From assembly GCA_006937955.1 (NCBI GenBank), contig SSNP01000005.1, positions 1,937,710 through 2,001,709 of the forward strand: 64,000 nucleotides of DNA. Reading direction: 5' to 3'. Every line of letters begins with the position of its first letter. Within the stretch, counting starts at the first letter, position 1. The position numbers and the translations under genes were made by a program. The stretch comes from Pachypanchax playfairii. Its lineage: Eukaryota; Chordata; Actinopteri; Cyprinodontiformes; Aplocheilidae. A model generated the notes under the pieces. It was not told the DNA's origin. It ran no database searches and was given only the letters and a program-made list of their open reading frames with translations. Positions 49,457-63,059 of this stretch are shown here, one piece after another.

Positions 49457-52400
49457 AGTACTTCTTTACCATGATTGCTCTAAATAATAAAGACTCACAT
49501 GAGACTGACAGACGCAACAGGAGCTTTCCTGACCCGCTGCACTCGGGTCGAATTAGGCTGAATTTTTTATTGCACGAGTGCAGCTTGGGTTCACAAATCT
49601 TCCTGCGACATGCATATCAAACATGACAGCTGACAGATTCTGTAGAATTTGTCTATGAATCTTCCATCTTGTTGGCTGAGCAGTCCAAAGTCTAACGTCT
49701 GTCCAGCCACCATCGCCTTCGCTATCGTCTGATGAGGCCTCTGTTTGGCCACGATGACCCTCTTTATCTCTGCACTCCATCAATGTCAGTACGCCTCCCT
49801 GCCATTGGCCAATCTTCACCACATGGGATGCTTATCAGGCCGTGCAGCTCCACTGACCCTCATTGTGAAACTTCATGAGGATCTGACCTCAGTAAACCAA
49901 CACAGATATGAACTCATAAACAAGCCTCAGTTTGTTCTGCTGTTCCCTTTGTGACCTGGTCATTTAGAGCTTTTCATGTGTGGCAGAGTCAAGATCGAGC
50001 TGAATATCTAAAACTTTTACTGACTGATAAAACATTAAAAACACCCTCTTGCAGCAGGAGATGCTGCATTCACTGAAGTCAGCTGATGGTTTTATTTTCT
50101 CTCAGTCTTTACAGAAAAGATTTAGTGATTTCTTGAAAGTCAAATTAAAGTGTTTGTATTAAAATGCATTTCCAAATTTTACTTTCAATTTCTTCAACAA
50201 ATAAATCCTGATCATGATGAAATAGAATAAAAACAAAAATGAATAATACATATTTTTAATGTATAAAAACTATCATCTAAACCAGGAGAGATGTGTCACA
50301 AAAAAGATGGTGAAAAAAAGAAAACTGTTAAAAATAAACTTTCAGTCCAAAATGTTTCATTTCTTTCAATGAAAAATAAACTAATTAAAAAAGTGAAGGC
50401 AGCACATGTTCACATGAGTTAATCATTTAGTGATTATCAGATAAAAAACAGCATGAATTCAGTATTTTCTGGGACTTTACACAGTTTGTTAATTGACTTT
50501 ATTCCCATAAGATTTTAATTAAAAAATAAAAAGTAAAAGAAATAAGACTTTTTTTTCTTTTTTTTCTCAAAAAAAATGAAGACTATTTATTAAATCAAAA
50601 GTTATGACAGATAATTTTGATCTTGATTAAAATCAGTTCCAGTTCTGATGTTTTAGGTAACAAATCACTGAAGTGATCAGAAACAAAGATCGATTAGAGG
50701 TGATTTGCTGATTTCTCCATCTGTGGTGCAGAATATTAAAATTAGCTAACTTTTATATGAATAAAGAACTCTGTATCATTTTTAGTATTTAAAGGACAAG
50801 GGAGGAGGTCTAAACTGGACAGCAGTTGACATGGACCAGGGATTACTTTAGGGAACCAGGTGCTACAGAGTTACATTCATAATCAGTCAGATCTCTTTCA
50901 TCTATTAACCCTGAACTCGTTTAACAGAAACAGATTCTGGATCTGGGGTTTATACTCCTCCTGTTTGCTTCTTGTTTTTGACTGATGAACCTCTAAATGA
51001 CCCTGAGTGTCGATTCAAGTCTGTAACTTTTCCATGTCTGCCTCCCAAACCCGAGCTGCTGATACCAGGCTGATTGAAATGTCTATTTTCACGGAAGCCA
51101 GAAGGAGTTGTTAAAGCAGACATGAATTAATGATTGAATTAATTATCAGAGTCACATACCGTACAATTAATTTTGTGGCTTTGCCTCAGTCTTTTTCCTT
51201 CTTCCCATCTGTGTGTAGAGAATGTCAAGAAACATTTTCTAATTAATTTATGTGTGATTATCAGGGCTAGTTTCTGGAAGGTCTTCTTCACTTTTAATTT
51301 GTGACAGGCAACAGCAGACGAGAGAAACTGGGAGAGATAGAGGTGTTGCAGAGTGAGTGAGGAAAAGGCTTTTCAACAGGAAACACACACTCTTACATTT
51401 ACAGTTTCTTTTTCACTCTGACACACGATTTCAAATTAAAAGGATTTCCAACACGTTTGTGTCCTCGTCTCCAGTCAGAGTTTTCTGTGGACTTGATCCC
51501 AGATGACAGCTGATGGTTGAACATCTTGAACTAACCTGACCGCATCCAGAACCACCTTTCTAGACCATTAAAAGCTGTAAAGAACCCCAGACTTCATGCA
51601 ATAGTAAGAAAACCAGATAATTCTTTCATTAAGAAGCTGCTGCCATAAAGAAGGAGTAATTTAACCCTGAAGGCTTCTGCAGGGTTCTAGAATCAAACCA
51701 AACCTACAGGATTCTGTTGCCCTTTTCATATTCATGGCTCATGGCATATTTAAGTGCTGAGATTTTTCAGCAGAAATTAGACTCTATTAGTGTGTTATTG
51801 TGGTCTGATTCATAAACACAGTATTGCCCTAAAACAAGCTGCCACATACATCTCTGTTTTTAGGTCATGGACAATAATATTTGATTAAAAACGTTTTATT
51901 TTGAAGGAAACAAACTCCCATTGGAGGAACGCAGACGGGCCTTTTGGACTTGTGCACACGTGTATTTTACTTAATCCTCATAGTTGAACTAAAACTGTGA
52001 AGATCATTTGATATTTCTTTAAAAGACAAACTACAATATTCATTTTGTCTAAAAAACATATTATAAGAACACAACTGATTGTGCTGCAGACAAGTTTAAT
52101 CATAAATGAAGGCGTGGCTTGTTTATCGTTTCAGCTCCTGACTTTGTGTTTCTATCTTCTTCATTGATTCTAAATTTGCAAATTAATACATGTTTGTATG
52201 TTAGTGAATCATAGTTAGTCCTTCAGACTTGTACACATCCCACGTACAGCCTGGCTCTCATCCAGGATCCTACAGGAGGAACACTGTGACTCACTGAAAG
52301 ATGTAAACAGCTACAGATTAGATTGTTGAAAGTTTGTTGAAACTGGTCAAGAGAAACTCTGACGGGTTTTGTGTCATTGAAATGTTTTTAAAAAGTGGGA

Positions 52401-53007
52401 CAAACAAGAAGAGGACTGAGCAGCCTCCTTGACAGTACCTGAATCAGTAACTGGATTTGTAATATATCCTGTAATTTGCAAGTATTATAATCTGCACATG
52501 AATTAGGATTCCTGTGTTTAACAGATCTTCACGTACTCTAAGCAGCCCACTGGGTCCCTGGACGTGTGTGTGGTTAATCCCACAGCCAGCTGTGGATGTA
52601 CATGCAGGGTCCACGAGATCCTGGAACCAGCAGCCAGACAAGCAGCCCGTGTTTTAGTGTTAGCTGGCGAACGTTGATATTTTCTGCTTTTAACTGTCTT
52701 CATCCTGGAAGAGGAAGATGAAGAGGAGGAGGAGGAAGGCTCCCCTCATCAGCAGTAGCCTGTCACTTGTTCTGTTTTCACCCCCTTCGTCCTCTGAACA
52801 GAAAAAGTGCTTTTAGTTTTTTCCCCCCTGGTTTATCTTTCTTTGCATATTTGTGAATTTGCATGTTTGCTTCTTGCTCTTTTCTGCTGGTGTATGTATT
52901 TTGTAGATAAAAGTTCAGCAGTGCAGTTAAGAGAAATTAGTTGGGTAAACAGTGGTAAATGTCAATGATAAAGTTCTGTTGAAGCTCATCTGATTAGCGG
53001 AGCTACG

Positions 53008-53021
53008 CAGGTGTCTTATCT
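53008..53021 (-). promoter_or_regulatory. Abutting E-box and GATA site in zfpm1 intron
   Basis: The plus strand reads CAGGTG immediately followed by TCTTATCT, which is AGATAAGA then CACCTG on the minus strand. Each is a strong consensus. The zero spacing differs from the usual GATA1/TAL1 composite, where the E-box half site lies about 8-10 bp from GATA. Confidence 0.35.
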
Positions 53022-54110
53022 TGCCTGTGCAACAGAGGGTAAAATGGAAATGATTGCGTGGTCCTGAGCAGTAGATGCCTATCCCAGAAATGTCTATCTG
53101 CCGCCGAGCCGAGCCGGACGGACTTCAGGGACCCTGGGGTGCTGCATGGAAGATCACGAAGAGGGGAAGATGAGAAAAGGAAAAGGAGGCGCAGTTGGGT
53201 CGCGCTCGGTGTTAGATTGAGGCTTTTTATCAGGCAGCATTAGAAATGACAAGATTGGTCATTAATGAGAAACACCAGGTAGGAGGTATACTAGCAGGTT
53301 TCAGAGTAAATAACAAATCAGAGGCGTCAAACTGAGACATTTCAGTGAAAATCACAGGATGCAAACTGCGACAAATATAAAGAAATCTTGTAACGAAACA
53401 GTAAGTTTGTCTAAAAGTTTGTTATTTCTCCACCCGAGCATCCACAGATCTGTAACCAGGTGTTTTCACATGTTTCATAGAGAATTAGGATTCCTTCATG
53501 TAACAGATGTCCAGTATTTGCAGTTCCCATGAGGGTCGGAGACGGGGAACAGAGACAGACGGGGAGGCGGCGTTGGGATTTGTCATTCAGCATAGGTTAA
53601 ACCCACCTATTAGCAAAGGGTCGGAGCAGCACCAAGATAAAGATTTCCTGTTGTGTGGTGTCAAAAAATCAATAGCTCCGCCACGATGAGCTCATTTGAT
53701 ATCAACAACAGTCTTTTTAAAAGTCAATTAGGCCGAATAGGGAAGAGTGTTGGGTTACTTTTCTGTTTTCCCTTCCTGCTATTCTCAGCTGATTTCCCAT
53801 CAGGCTTTGTGCTGAGGATTCTCCTTTCTGGGATCTCATGGATGTTTTTTACGGTTGTGAATCCTCTAATACCCAAACTGAAAGTAAAATAAAAAAAAAA
53901 CATAAAAACATGAAGATTTGTTTCCATTTGAAGTCCCTGGAATCGAAATGTTTCATATGAGAAGAGAAAGACGTGTAAATCACAACATTCACAGGAAAAA
54001 AAATCTGAAATTTTGCACGTTTTTATTACTGTGATTTTCATCAGACCTGATGGTGTTTCTGTCTTTACTGAGTAATATCTGTGTATTTCTCTTATTATGA
54101 TGCAATCTGT

Positions 54111-54200
54111 TATGTGATGGACTGGTGACCTGTCCAGGTGTAGCCCCGCCTCTCACCCAATCACAGCTGGAGACAGACGCCAGCTCCCACGACCCTGTTG
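54111..54200 (+). repeat. GATGGACTGGTGACCTGTCC dispersed teleost repeat
   Basis: GATGGACTGGTGACCTGTCC, then GTAGCCCCGCCTCTCACCC and CGCCAGCTCCCACGACCCTG, is the order of parts in one of the commonest fish dispersed repeats. It often ends in a GGAT array, which is missing here. Confidence 0.75.
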
Positions 54201-55198
54201 ATTTACAGGAATGATTGTAGATCAACTTTTCATTTTTTAGGAACACTTTTACTTTGTTCTGATAATAATAGAATAGAAAAGACCAACATTACCAACCACT
54301 GAACACGTTTCCTTTGGCAGCTGATGTTCTTTAGAAACCAAATTCTGCTAAAAACCTGTTAAATTTGTTTGGAGACAAAGTTTCAGCTGAAAACTCGGAT
54401 CAGAAAGTCTTCAGGGGTTTGGTTTGAGGCTGCTGTTAAAGAACCTTTCCAAATATGTGGAGGGTTTCTATTTAATGTGCATTTATGAATAAAAATGACA
54501 TATCAGTTAAGATAACAGTCCACCTGCAGGTTTAATTAATTTTCCTTCCAAACCGCGTCTACATGAAGATGTATCATCAATTTATCTCTCAGAGTAACTA
54601 ATTTGTCCATCATGTTGCTTTCAGAGGTTAGTGGACATTTGGAATCTGTGTAAAAATCCAAACTGAGAATAAAAACACTCAGGCATGAGACTTGGATCCA
54701 CTGACCTTTGAGGAACTGTGTCCAAACTAAACTTTACATGAACATTGTTTAATGACTCAGTTTAAGTCCCAAACTATGTTTCTGCATTATCGGTTCATAT
54801 CTGAAGACTCTTAACATTTTCTCTCTCTGCAGCCAGAAACAAAAACAAACAGCGAGAGGACTGAATCTGTAAATCCTCAGAACTTTGATTTATGTAATTT
54901 CTATTGACGGGAGGCATTAATTAAACTGTCAGGCTGACACAAAAAGCAGCACTGATCCGTGAATCCTGTAACAACCTCATCCTGGTCTCTGCCACCTTCA
55001 GCTCGACTCCCCCCTCCATAATCCTCCTCCCCCACTCGTCGGTTAATTGCGTTAGTCATTTCATTAATGACGGACTGATTGTTTTATTGTGTTGGCTCGT
55101 CAAAGACGCCTGGACGCCCCAGTGGCTGCTGAAGCGTCCGTATTGATAAGCCTTTGTGTGTGTGTCGCTGTTGACAGGGGTGGACGTGTGTGTATTTG

Positions 55199-55227
55199 GG
55201 GGAGTTGGGGGGGGGGGGGGGGGGGGT
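55199..55227. repeat. Poly-G tract
   Basis: About 18-20 consecutive G after GTTG within a G-rich run. Assembly length may be unreliable. Confidence 0.9.
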
Positions 55228-58200
55228 GCTGCGTGCTGCTTGATATTGATAACAACCACATCCAGCCTTGTGTGTTTTGGAATGGATTGTCCAACAGACA
55301 GAAAATGTGTTTGAACGCCACATGCAGAGAGTAACAGTGATGGGGGTTAGATGGATGAAAAGTGGGGGGTTATTATGTGGGTCTCTAGTTGGCAGGGGGG
55401 GTAATTAACAGGGATTAGGATTGTTGGAGGCCTATGTCACCCCACTGAACGTTGCTAACCTGTTGGGATTAGCCAGCAGCTCTCATTAGTGGTCGACCAC
55501 TGATAGCAGTCCCTCTCTGCCAACATGAGACAGCAGCCACTTCCATGTTCTTAGAATCATATTTATTCATCATACGATCAACAATTTTCCTATTTATTGA
55601 TTGCTACACAGTAAATAAACAGATATTGTAAATCATCTTGTTGTCTACAGATGTGCTAACATACTGTAACTGTTGTGCAGACACAATCATTTACTTAGTT
55701 TGTCTTCTATCCAAATATGATAAGAAATTGTGAAAAAAAAAAGTTTTTCCTGCCAACTTGTCTCAAGGTGTTGAAGGATGCAGATGTTCCTGTAAAATAT
55801 CAGCTGATTGTTTCTGTATAAGTCCAGTTTACTGTAGACCTGCTCTCTATTCATTACTCCTCCAGATGTCAGAACATCTGGCTCTGTAGAGGATGAAAAC
55901 CTTTCCATTCTTTGTTTGAGGAACTTTGTTTTAATGACATTAATGACTTCCTCAGATATTTATTAAACTGAAGATCCTCTGCACGGCTTTGCTCGATAAA
56001 GGTTGTAGTTTTTATGTTTCTGCTGTAGACACACAAATCTCTCTCACGACTTACAAAAGAAGAAAAAAAAAGATTGTTGTTTAATAAAAGAAGGAAACTG
56101 GGGAGTGAGAGATACTGTGGAGGATGCAGAGAGAAAGAGACAGAATGTGATAAGACAGGAGATATAGAGAGGATGGGGAACGTGAGGCGAGGGCTGGGGA
56201 GGCGTGTGCGACACTTCACACAATGTTTCAAACTCACACAGGCAGAAAAAAAGTGAGGTGACCTCCTCCAACAGAACTCACAGCTGTTTATCACTCCTGA
56301 GTTGGAGAAGTTTGGGGTCAGGGTGGAAATATTTGCTTTAAGATTCTGCAGCAGAACTTAGAACCAAATATCAGAACTTTTCTAAGCCTGAATGAAACAG
56401 AATTTTTTTTTTACCTGAATATTTGTGCGTGTGTGAAGTTCCTAACATCTGCTAAGTGTGATCTATGTTATCTGACCTTCGCTCCAGTTTACAAAATATA
56501 CCCGTCACACAGATGAACAGCAGCTGCTGTGAGACTGAGTTCAGCCGCAGCACCAAACGATGAACCCTTAAACATCCAGATGTTTTCACATCAGTGTTTA
56601 TGAACATCTTTACATTAGCAGACAATAGAAGCAGTTCACTGCAGTGAAACGTCTCCATTGGGTCCAGATGGAGCTGCATGAGATCCTTTACATCTACTTA
56701 GTCATATTTCAGACAGTGAAGGATAATGAATCCTACAAACAAGAGCACTTCTGTGTGAGAGGAAGATTTTCAGGATGTGGAGCAGCAGCTGCAGGAGAGC
56801 TCATGGATCTGATAGGCAGGTAATCAGGCGTGCTGGCGTCGCGAACCACCACCAGCACCACGGCGAGCCCACTCACTGCAGGGCTGATAACAGTCGGACA
56901 GAACAGAGAAATGTTGCTTTAGATTGGAATTTTCTGCCTTTCAATCACCACGGATGGAGACGGGCTGATGGCAGAGCGAGCATGACAGTCGCAACATGCT
57001 TTCACCACACACAGCACAAGCTAAACACTGGACCACTTCTTGTTTAGGGTTTTAGAAACCTCAAGGAGAAACTGGCAGGAGGATTTCATTCTCTGACTGG
57101 AGTGAAATAATTAAGATATAAAGCTTTTAATTTGAATATAACAAATAAAAAAGATTTTAGATGCTGGTGACCTCGAGGAAGTTAATGTTTCGATACGTCT
57201 TTAAGCTGAAACAAACACCAAACCAAAGACACATGCTTTCTGTTAGTTCTACACTGTGAAGGAACTTAAACTGTCCACAAAGACAAACCTTCTGAGAAAC
57301 CAATCATCATCCAGGGAATTGGATTGACAGCTGGAAGTGACAGGTAGGAACACAGCCCGCCCTCACATGGGAGTCTGCAGGCTGCAGATATGGAGGAAGG
57401 TTACAGAGAGTGTAAAGAGTGTGACGGCTGGAAGGCTGATGGGTGAACAACAAACTGTAAGTGTTCTGCAGGAAGTAATGTGCCAAATGTGACTCACTAT
57501 ATATAAACAACAGAACAATCATCTGATGGTCCAATTTAACTTAAAGAACAAAGTATTTTCCACATGGTGGTCCTCAACCTGAAGATAAACACAAGCAGGA
57601 AACTACAAACTAAATTCAGCTTTTTTAATGAAACAAATTTTGAGAATTTATTAAAAAAAACAATAATTATAAATGAATCTATAATAAAATACATATGTGC
57701 TTAAAATAATCAGATCAGATTAAACCAAATGAAGCAGATCCAGTTCCAACAGAAACGAGCTGTTTTCTACAACATGTATGAGACTGAACATGATGGTCTG
57801 ATGTTCTGCATCTGCATTATGAATGAAAACACCTTGAGGTCAAGCTGCAAGTCTGAAAACATTTTAATAACCACCTGATGATGTTGATCATCCCTACAGT
57901 CATGCCACCAGCTCACCGACAAACGACTAACAGAGCCAACATGTCTGATTTCTCCTTCTATCTTCTAACCTCCCTGAAATCCTTCACTTCTAATTTTACT
58001 ATCTGAAACGCTCCTCTCAACATCTCTCAACCCTCATCTCCTGCTCTCATTGATCCTTCACCCCTCATTAGTTATCTCTGCACTCTGAAACTCAGTCTGT
58101 GCTTCTTTAGTCCTCCTCCTGCTCTGATCTTCATCTCCTCAGTCTCTACCTTCCACTTCTTCTTCTGAAAATGTTCATCCCTCCATTCATCGAAAGATAG

Positions 58201-60124
58201 ACAACTAGCCAAAAAACAGAACATACACATATTTGACCTCTGCTTCCAAATAAAAACACACTTCACTAAACTGGGAAAACATGTTTAAGACCTAAATCTT
58301 TTAAGAGTTCAAGGGATGAACTAGTGCTGTCAACAAAACGGACAATTTAAAAAAATAAATGGGACGTTGTGTAGCAGGTAAATAAAAACAGGATTATCTT
58401 TAACTGTTGTTTTTGGATAAAAGTGTGAACTTTGTTGACTGACAGTGAAATCTGGAGGTGTTCTCGAGCCCAGTAGAACCTCTGTCCATCTTTACATCGG
58501 TGAGGCTCTACCTCTCTAAAATGCTCCTTTAAGTCATGTTACTGAGCCGCTGCCTGTTTATCTCTTTTTGAAATGCAGATTCATAATGAGCAAATCTTCT
58601 ACTGGGAATAAAATATGGGTTTATGTGATTTGCAAATCAATAAATTTTGCTTTTATTTACATTTTTCACACTGATAATTGGATTTTTAATCTTTTTATTA
58701 ACAGCATCCTTCCACAAAGACACAATAATTTAAAAAAAAAAAGTATTTTAGATTTAATAACGTGAGTCCAATTTAACTATTAGCTAAAATCTTGACCTAC
58801 TCCATAAAAATAAAAAATAAATAAAAAGCATAAAAATCTGAAAAAAATATAACATATAACCATTTACCAGGTTTATACATATATGTATAAATATATTTAG
58901 TGCTGCTGCTGTTTCTGTGGAATAAATTCTTGCGCTCCGTATGCAAATATGACACCACTAATATCCCCCATTCCTCAATCCAAATAAATGAGACTCTCAG
59001 CAGTGATAATATGCACATAGTGCGCCTTCATGCTCCATTATAATTAACTATTGCATGATAACCCAACATCAACCCACTTCACACACACACACACACCCAT
59101 CCTAGTAAATAATAATAACCGTTATTATGGCTGCCATTCTGATGCTTTATTGGTAATTTAAATTATTCTTCTATGTGGGAAGATTAAGGAGTAAAAAGTG
59201 TTGGGCCAGCAGGATACGAGGTGCCTCGATCAGCCGCGTACCACTGAAGTCACAACACAGTCAGAGGGAGGGGCTTCTCACTGCAGGAAGGAGGGGGGGG
59301 GGGTCACAACATTCTAAACAACAGAGTGAGTTCTCCTACTGCCACTGAAGCAGCTTCAATCGGTCTCATCATGGACTGTTCTGGACCTGTTCTGCTCCTG
59401 GAAGTCCTGGAAGTTGTGAGGTGCAACCTTTATGGATCTGACTTCTTCGTCCTGCTGAAAGAGGCTACCGCTAGCTCCTCAGCCCAAAACTGTGACACCT
59501 TTCGATCAGAACAACAGGGACTTTCAGATACTCAGTATTTAATGTTAAAATAAATCAAACATTTAAATGAATCTACATAACTGATTATTATTTTTCTGTT
59601 ATGAAACTAATTAATAAATAAAAACCTTAAAGCAGCAACAGTCAAGCATCACTGATGATTTTATGTCATAGCATCTCAGATTCTTCTCCAGCTTCCAGCC
59701 TGCAGATCTAAACTCCTCTTAAGATGTCTTTAAACACACAGGAATGTTTTTATATTGATTTCAATCTATAAACTCTTGGATTTTCAACATTCCACCAGTG
59801 AGTGAATCATTTTCTTTGGCGGCTGACGGTGGTTTCAACGCATTCCTGAAGGAGAAAATGTGTGGCTCCTCAGCGAATGACAGGGGATTACTGTGACACA
59901 CATTTGCATATCAAGAATTTTAAGCAAGCAGAGAGAAAATATTGAACCCTGCAGCCTGCAAGGTCATTCAAAGATAGGTTTTTTCCTGTCTTCATAATTT
60001 ATTTTGCATATCATGCAGTTTGGACGAACTGAAGATTAAAAAAGGCAGCTTTAGCTGATCATGTCATCCCTGATAGGAAGAAATTCCTACCTTCATGCCA
60101 CCAACACACCTTTATAAAACAACA

Positions 60125-60126
<2 letters not shown>

Positions 60127-60161
<35 letters not shown>
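60127..60161. repeat. (CA)n microsatellite
   Basis: About 17 CA units. Confidence 0.95.
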
Positions 60162-60164
<3 letters not shown>

Positions 60165-60879
60165 TTTGATTGTTTTAAAGTGGAAAATGGGCTGAAATGA
60201 ATGAATCCAACTTATTATCTCTTCTATGTTTTATTCAAAACTACTGAAGATGAAGCAGTTTGATTGTTGCTGTTAGCCAAAAAACTAAACTAAACTAAAA
60301 TGAAAGTAAAGAATATCAAGAATCATAATAATAATCTGTAACAGAAATTCTTTCAGACACAAACGAACCTCGACACACTGAAGAGACTGTGATAAATTCA
60401 ACGAGCTGTGTCCAGTAATGAATCATTTTATCTCTAAAAAGGAAGAAAAACATAAATTAAAATGTTCAGTTGTTTTTTTTTTCCTCTTTCATGTTAATAT
60501 CAGTCCAAGTGAACAATAATAATAACGGCAACAAAGACTGATTTGAATAAAAATTTGAATAAATTAAGAGATTCTTATCATAAGGTTAGAACACAAACTG
60601 TGGCAGAAAGGGAAATTAAAAATTTCATATCTAGGAATTACTGGTTTCCAGATGAGAATAATTTATATTTTTTATCTTCTAAAATAGAATTACCAGATTA
60701 ATACGTTTATATAAAAACATGCATGAGATTTCCAAGTAATAGAATTATTGTAGTAAACAAAATCCTTTATGTGGGATTTTTAAAACACCTTGTTAAAATC
60801 TCATGGAGTTAAAAACAAGGGAATAAGATCAAAGCAAACAAGACGTCAAGACAAACAGAACAGAAAACAATGACGTGGA

Positions 60880-60912
60880 CATGCAGGTTTGGGGTCTGTG
60901 GGAGGAAACTGG
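60880..60912 (+). repeat. Short fragment of dispersed repeat (GTGGGAGGAAACTGGAG)
   Basis: ACATGCAGGTTTGGGGTCTG then TGGGAGGAAACTGGAGC matches the fish repeat reading ACATGCATGTCTTTGGACTG...GGAGGAAACCGGAG. Confidence 0.55.
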
Positions 60913-62100
60913 AGCTAATATGAGATCATAATGTTCTTAGTCTTCTCTGTTTGTATTTTGCATGTCGTGTTGATGTTTGTGGTGCAGGTGAGCTTTTCTG
61001 AGATTCTGATGTCGACTGTGGATCTGATTAGATTTTTAATGAACCAGCAACAACACTGTTCACTCCAAATATTCATAAAAATCAAACTGAATAAAACAAG
61101 AAAGGACAAAATAAAAACCCAGGAGATGATCAGATTCTGGTCTGACTGGGTTTTCCTACTAAACGCTCCCAACTTCAGTCATCTACAAGCAGAAAACATT
61201 CACATGAACAGAAATGGGTTTTCAGTTGGTTCAAACATCTGTAACTCAGTCTCATGAACACTTTGAGCCAATTTCACTGTTTGGGGAAAAAAAATTGGAC
61301 CGTTAGTTTTCAGAAGATACCAGAACCAAACATTTATTACAGATGGTTCTAGCTCCCATTTTAAGTTTTAGAAGAAGTCAATTTCTAAGAATTGGAAGAG
61401 TTAAAACTTGCAGTGATGAGCCTGAATGGCCTCAGAGCAAAAACATTGAAGAGCTGATTTGATTAAAAGTGTCTAAAAGGCAAAAACATTTAAAAAACGA
61501 GAGGAATTCCAACATTCCCGGAGGAGATAACGCCTGTTTATTTCCATACCAGCACACCTCTCTGTGTTCATGTCACACGTGGTGAACATTTCTTATGAGC
61601 AGAAGCAAAATTATGAGAAGAAACAATGAAAAGGAGGAGGTGACGGAGGAAGAGATGAACGCTGGGAGGAGGGAGGGGTTAGTGTGCTTGTTGGTGGTGA
61701 TGGAGAGAACAGAGAAGAAGGTGGATGAATGGAGGGAGGAAGGAGAGGCAGGGGGGGGGGGCTTGACGATAAGAGAAAAATTCAGACCGGTCAAAGTTTC
61801 CTTTTTGCCAATCGTGCTCCTGATAAAGACAGCGCCTGCTCCGGAGCTGATAGAGGGGCTATCTCTCTCCCTTACTCTTCCTCCCCCTTTCTCTCCCCCT
61901 CCATCCCTCTGCCTCACTCACCCGGCAGTTAGTTTGTGAGGAAGAGAGGAAAAAAAAGGGCCATATCAGAGCAGCATCATGGTGCTACCATCAACCAGCC
62001 ACCACGCAGCAATTAATATCGCTCCAATTACTGTTAAAGGGACAAGGCTGGGACAGGACGATAATGAACACATCCTCTCCTCCCCGGCACAGGAATTAAA

Positions 62101-62107
62101 CACACAT

Positions 62108-62151
<44 letters not shown>
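62101..62151. repeat. (CA)n microsatellite
   Basis: About 20 CA units next to a motif-rich island (61840-62100). Confidence 0.96.
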
Positions 62152-62154
<3 letters not shown>

Positions 62155-63059
62155 TACATAAAACACGCACAGCTTGAAAAGGAAATAATGCCAGATAGTG
62201 CTGTAATCTTTTTGCATTGTTTAACTCATTGAAGACAACAGACGAGAGAAATAAATAACTAAACAAACCTCGATAAGAGAGCAAATAAATATTAAAATTA
62301 CTTGTTATCTTCTCTCAGCTGTGTGTGTTTTGCTTACAACTTAAATGTGTCACGTTCACACTTCCTAAAACACAACGGGCCCTGAGAGACGCTCCAAACA
62401 GGAGAACAAAAAAAAGTCTGCAAAGTCAGACAGTTCTTCTATTAGGAACATGTGACTCCATCATATGTTAAAGTATCTGCAGCCCAACATGCACAGCTGC
62501 TGCAAACATTCAGCTGGTGTGCAGCACTTTATCTCTTCATATGAGAAATATGCAACTTGAGAATACTGAGTGTAAGTTCTGGTTCCATCAACGTCTTTAT
62601 GTTTTTTCTAACCTTAAAAATCCTCTAGATTTTTAAACTTGTTACAAATATTTAAATCTCTGCAATAACAAACAGCTCATAATGTTTGTGAAACTCAGAG
62701 TAAATGTTTGTTTCACTGCTAAAACAAAACCGTCGACATGAGACGTATTATGTTTTATATGATATTCTGCTGTAAGGTGAGAGTTATACAAATTTAAAAC
62801 ACTATGTAAACACTTAACTTTCCATTCCACTCAGCAATTAAAATTTCAAACAAACTGAAAAATGTAAACAGAATTTTGACCTTTTGATTCCACAGATTTC
62901 AGCTGCTTTCTTCAGTTACAACTTTAAACAAGACTCAAGTCAAAAACTTTAAGAGATCTGTGTCTGTGTAAGACTGTTCAATGTTCTGCTGAGACAAACA
63001 AAGACTATTCATGAGTGAAAAACAGCTGTCAGTCTTCCCAGGACTAGATGTCACAATAA

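Noticed and set aside
53090..53235. Upstream zfpm1 coding exon or 5' exon
   Set aside because: A CATGCAG acceptor-like site is followed on the minus strand by sequence that does not match the FOG N-terminus, has an early stop and lacks a fitting phase-1 donor.
61573..61939. Opposed 114-codon open frames
   Set aside because: Purine-rich low-complexity sequence open on both strands; no FOG N-terminal motif or splice sites in phase.
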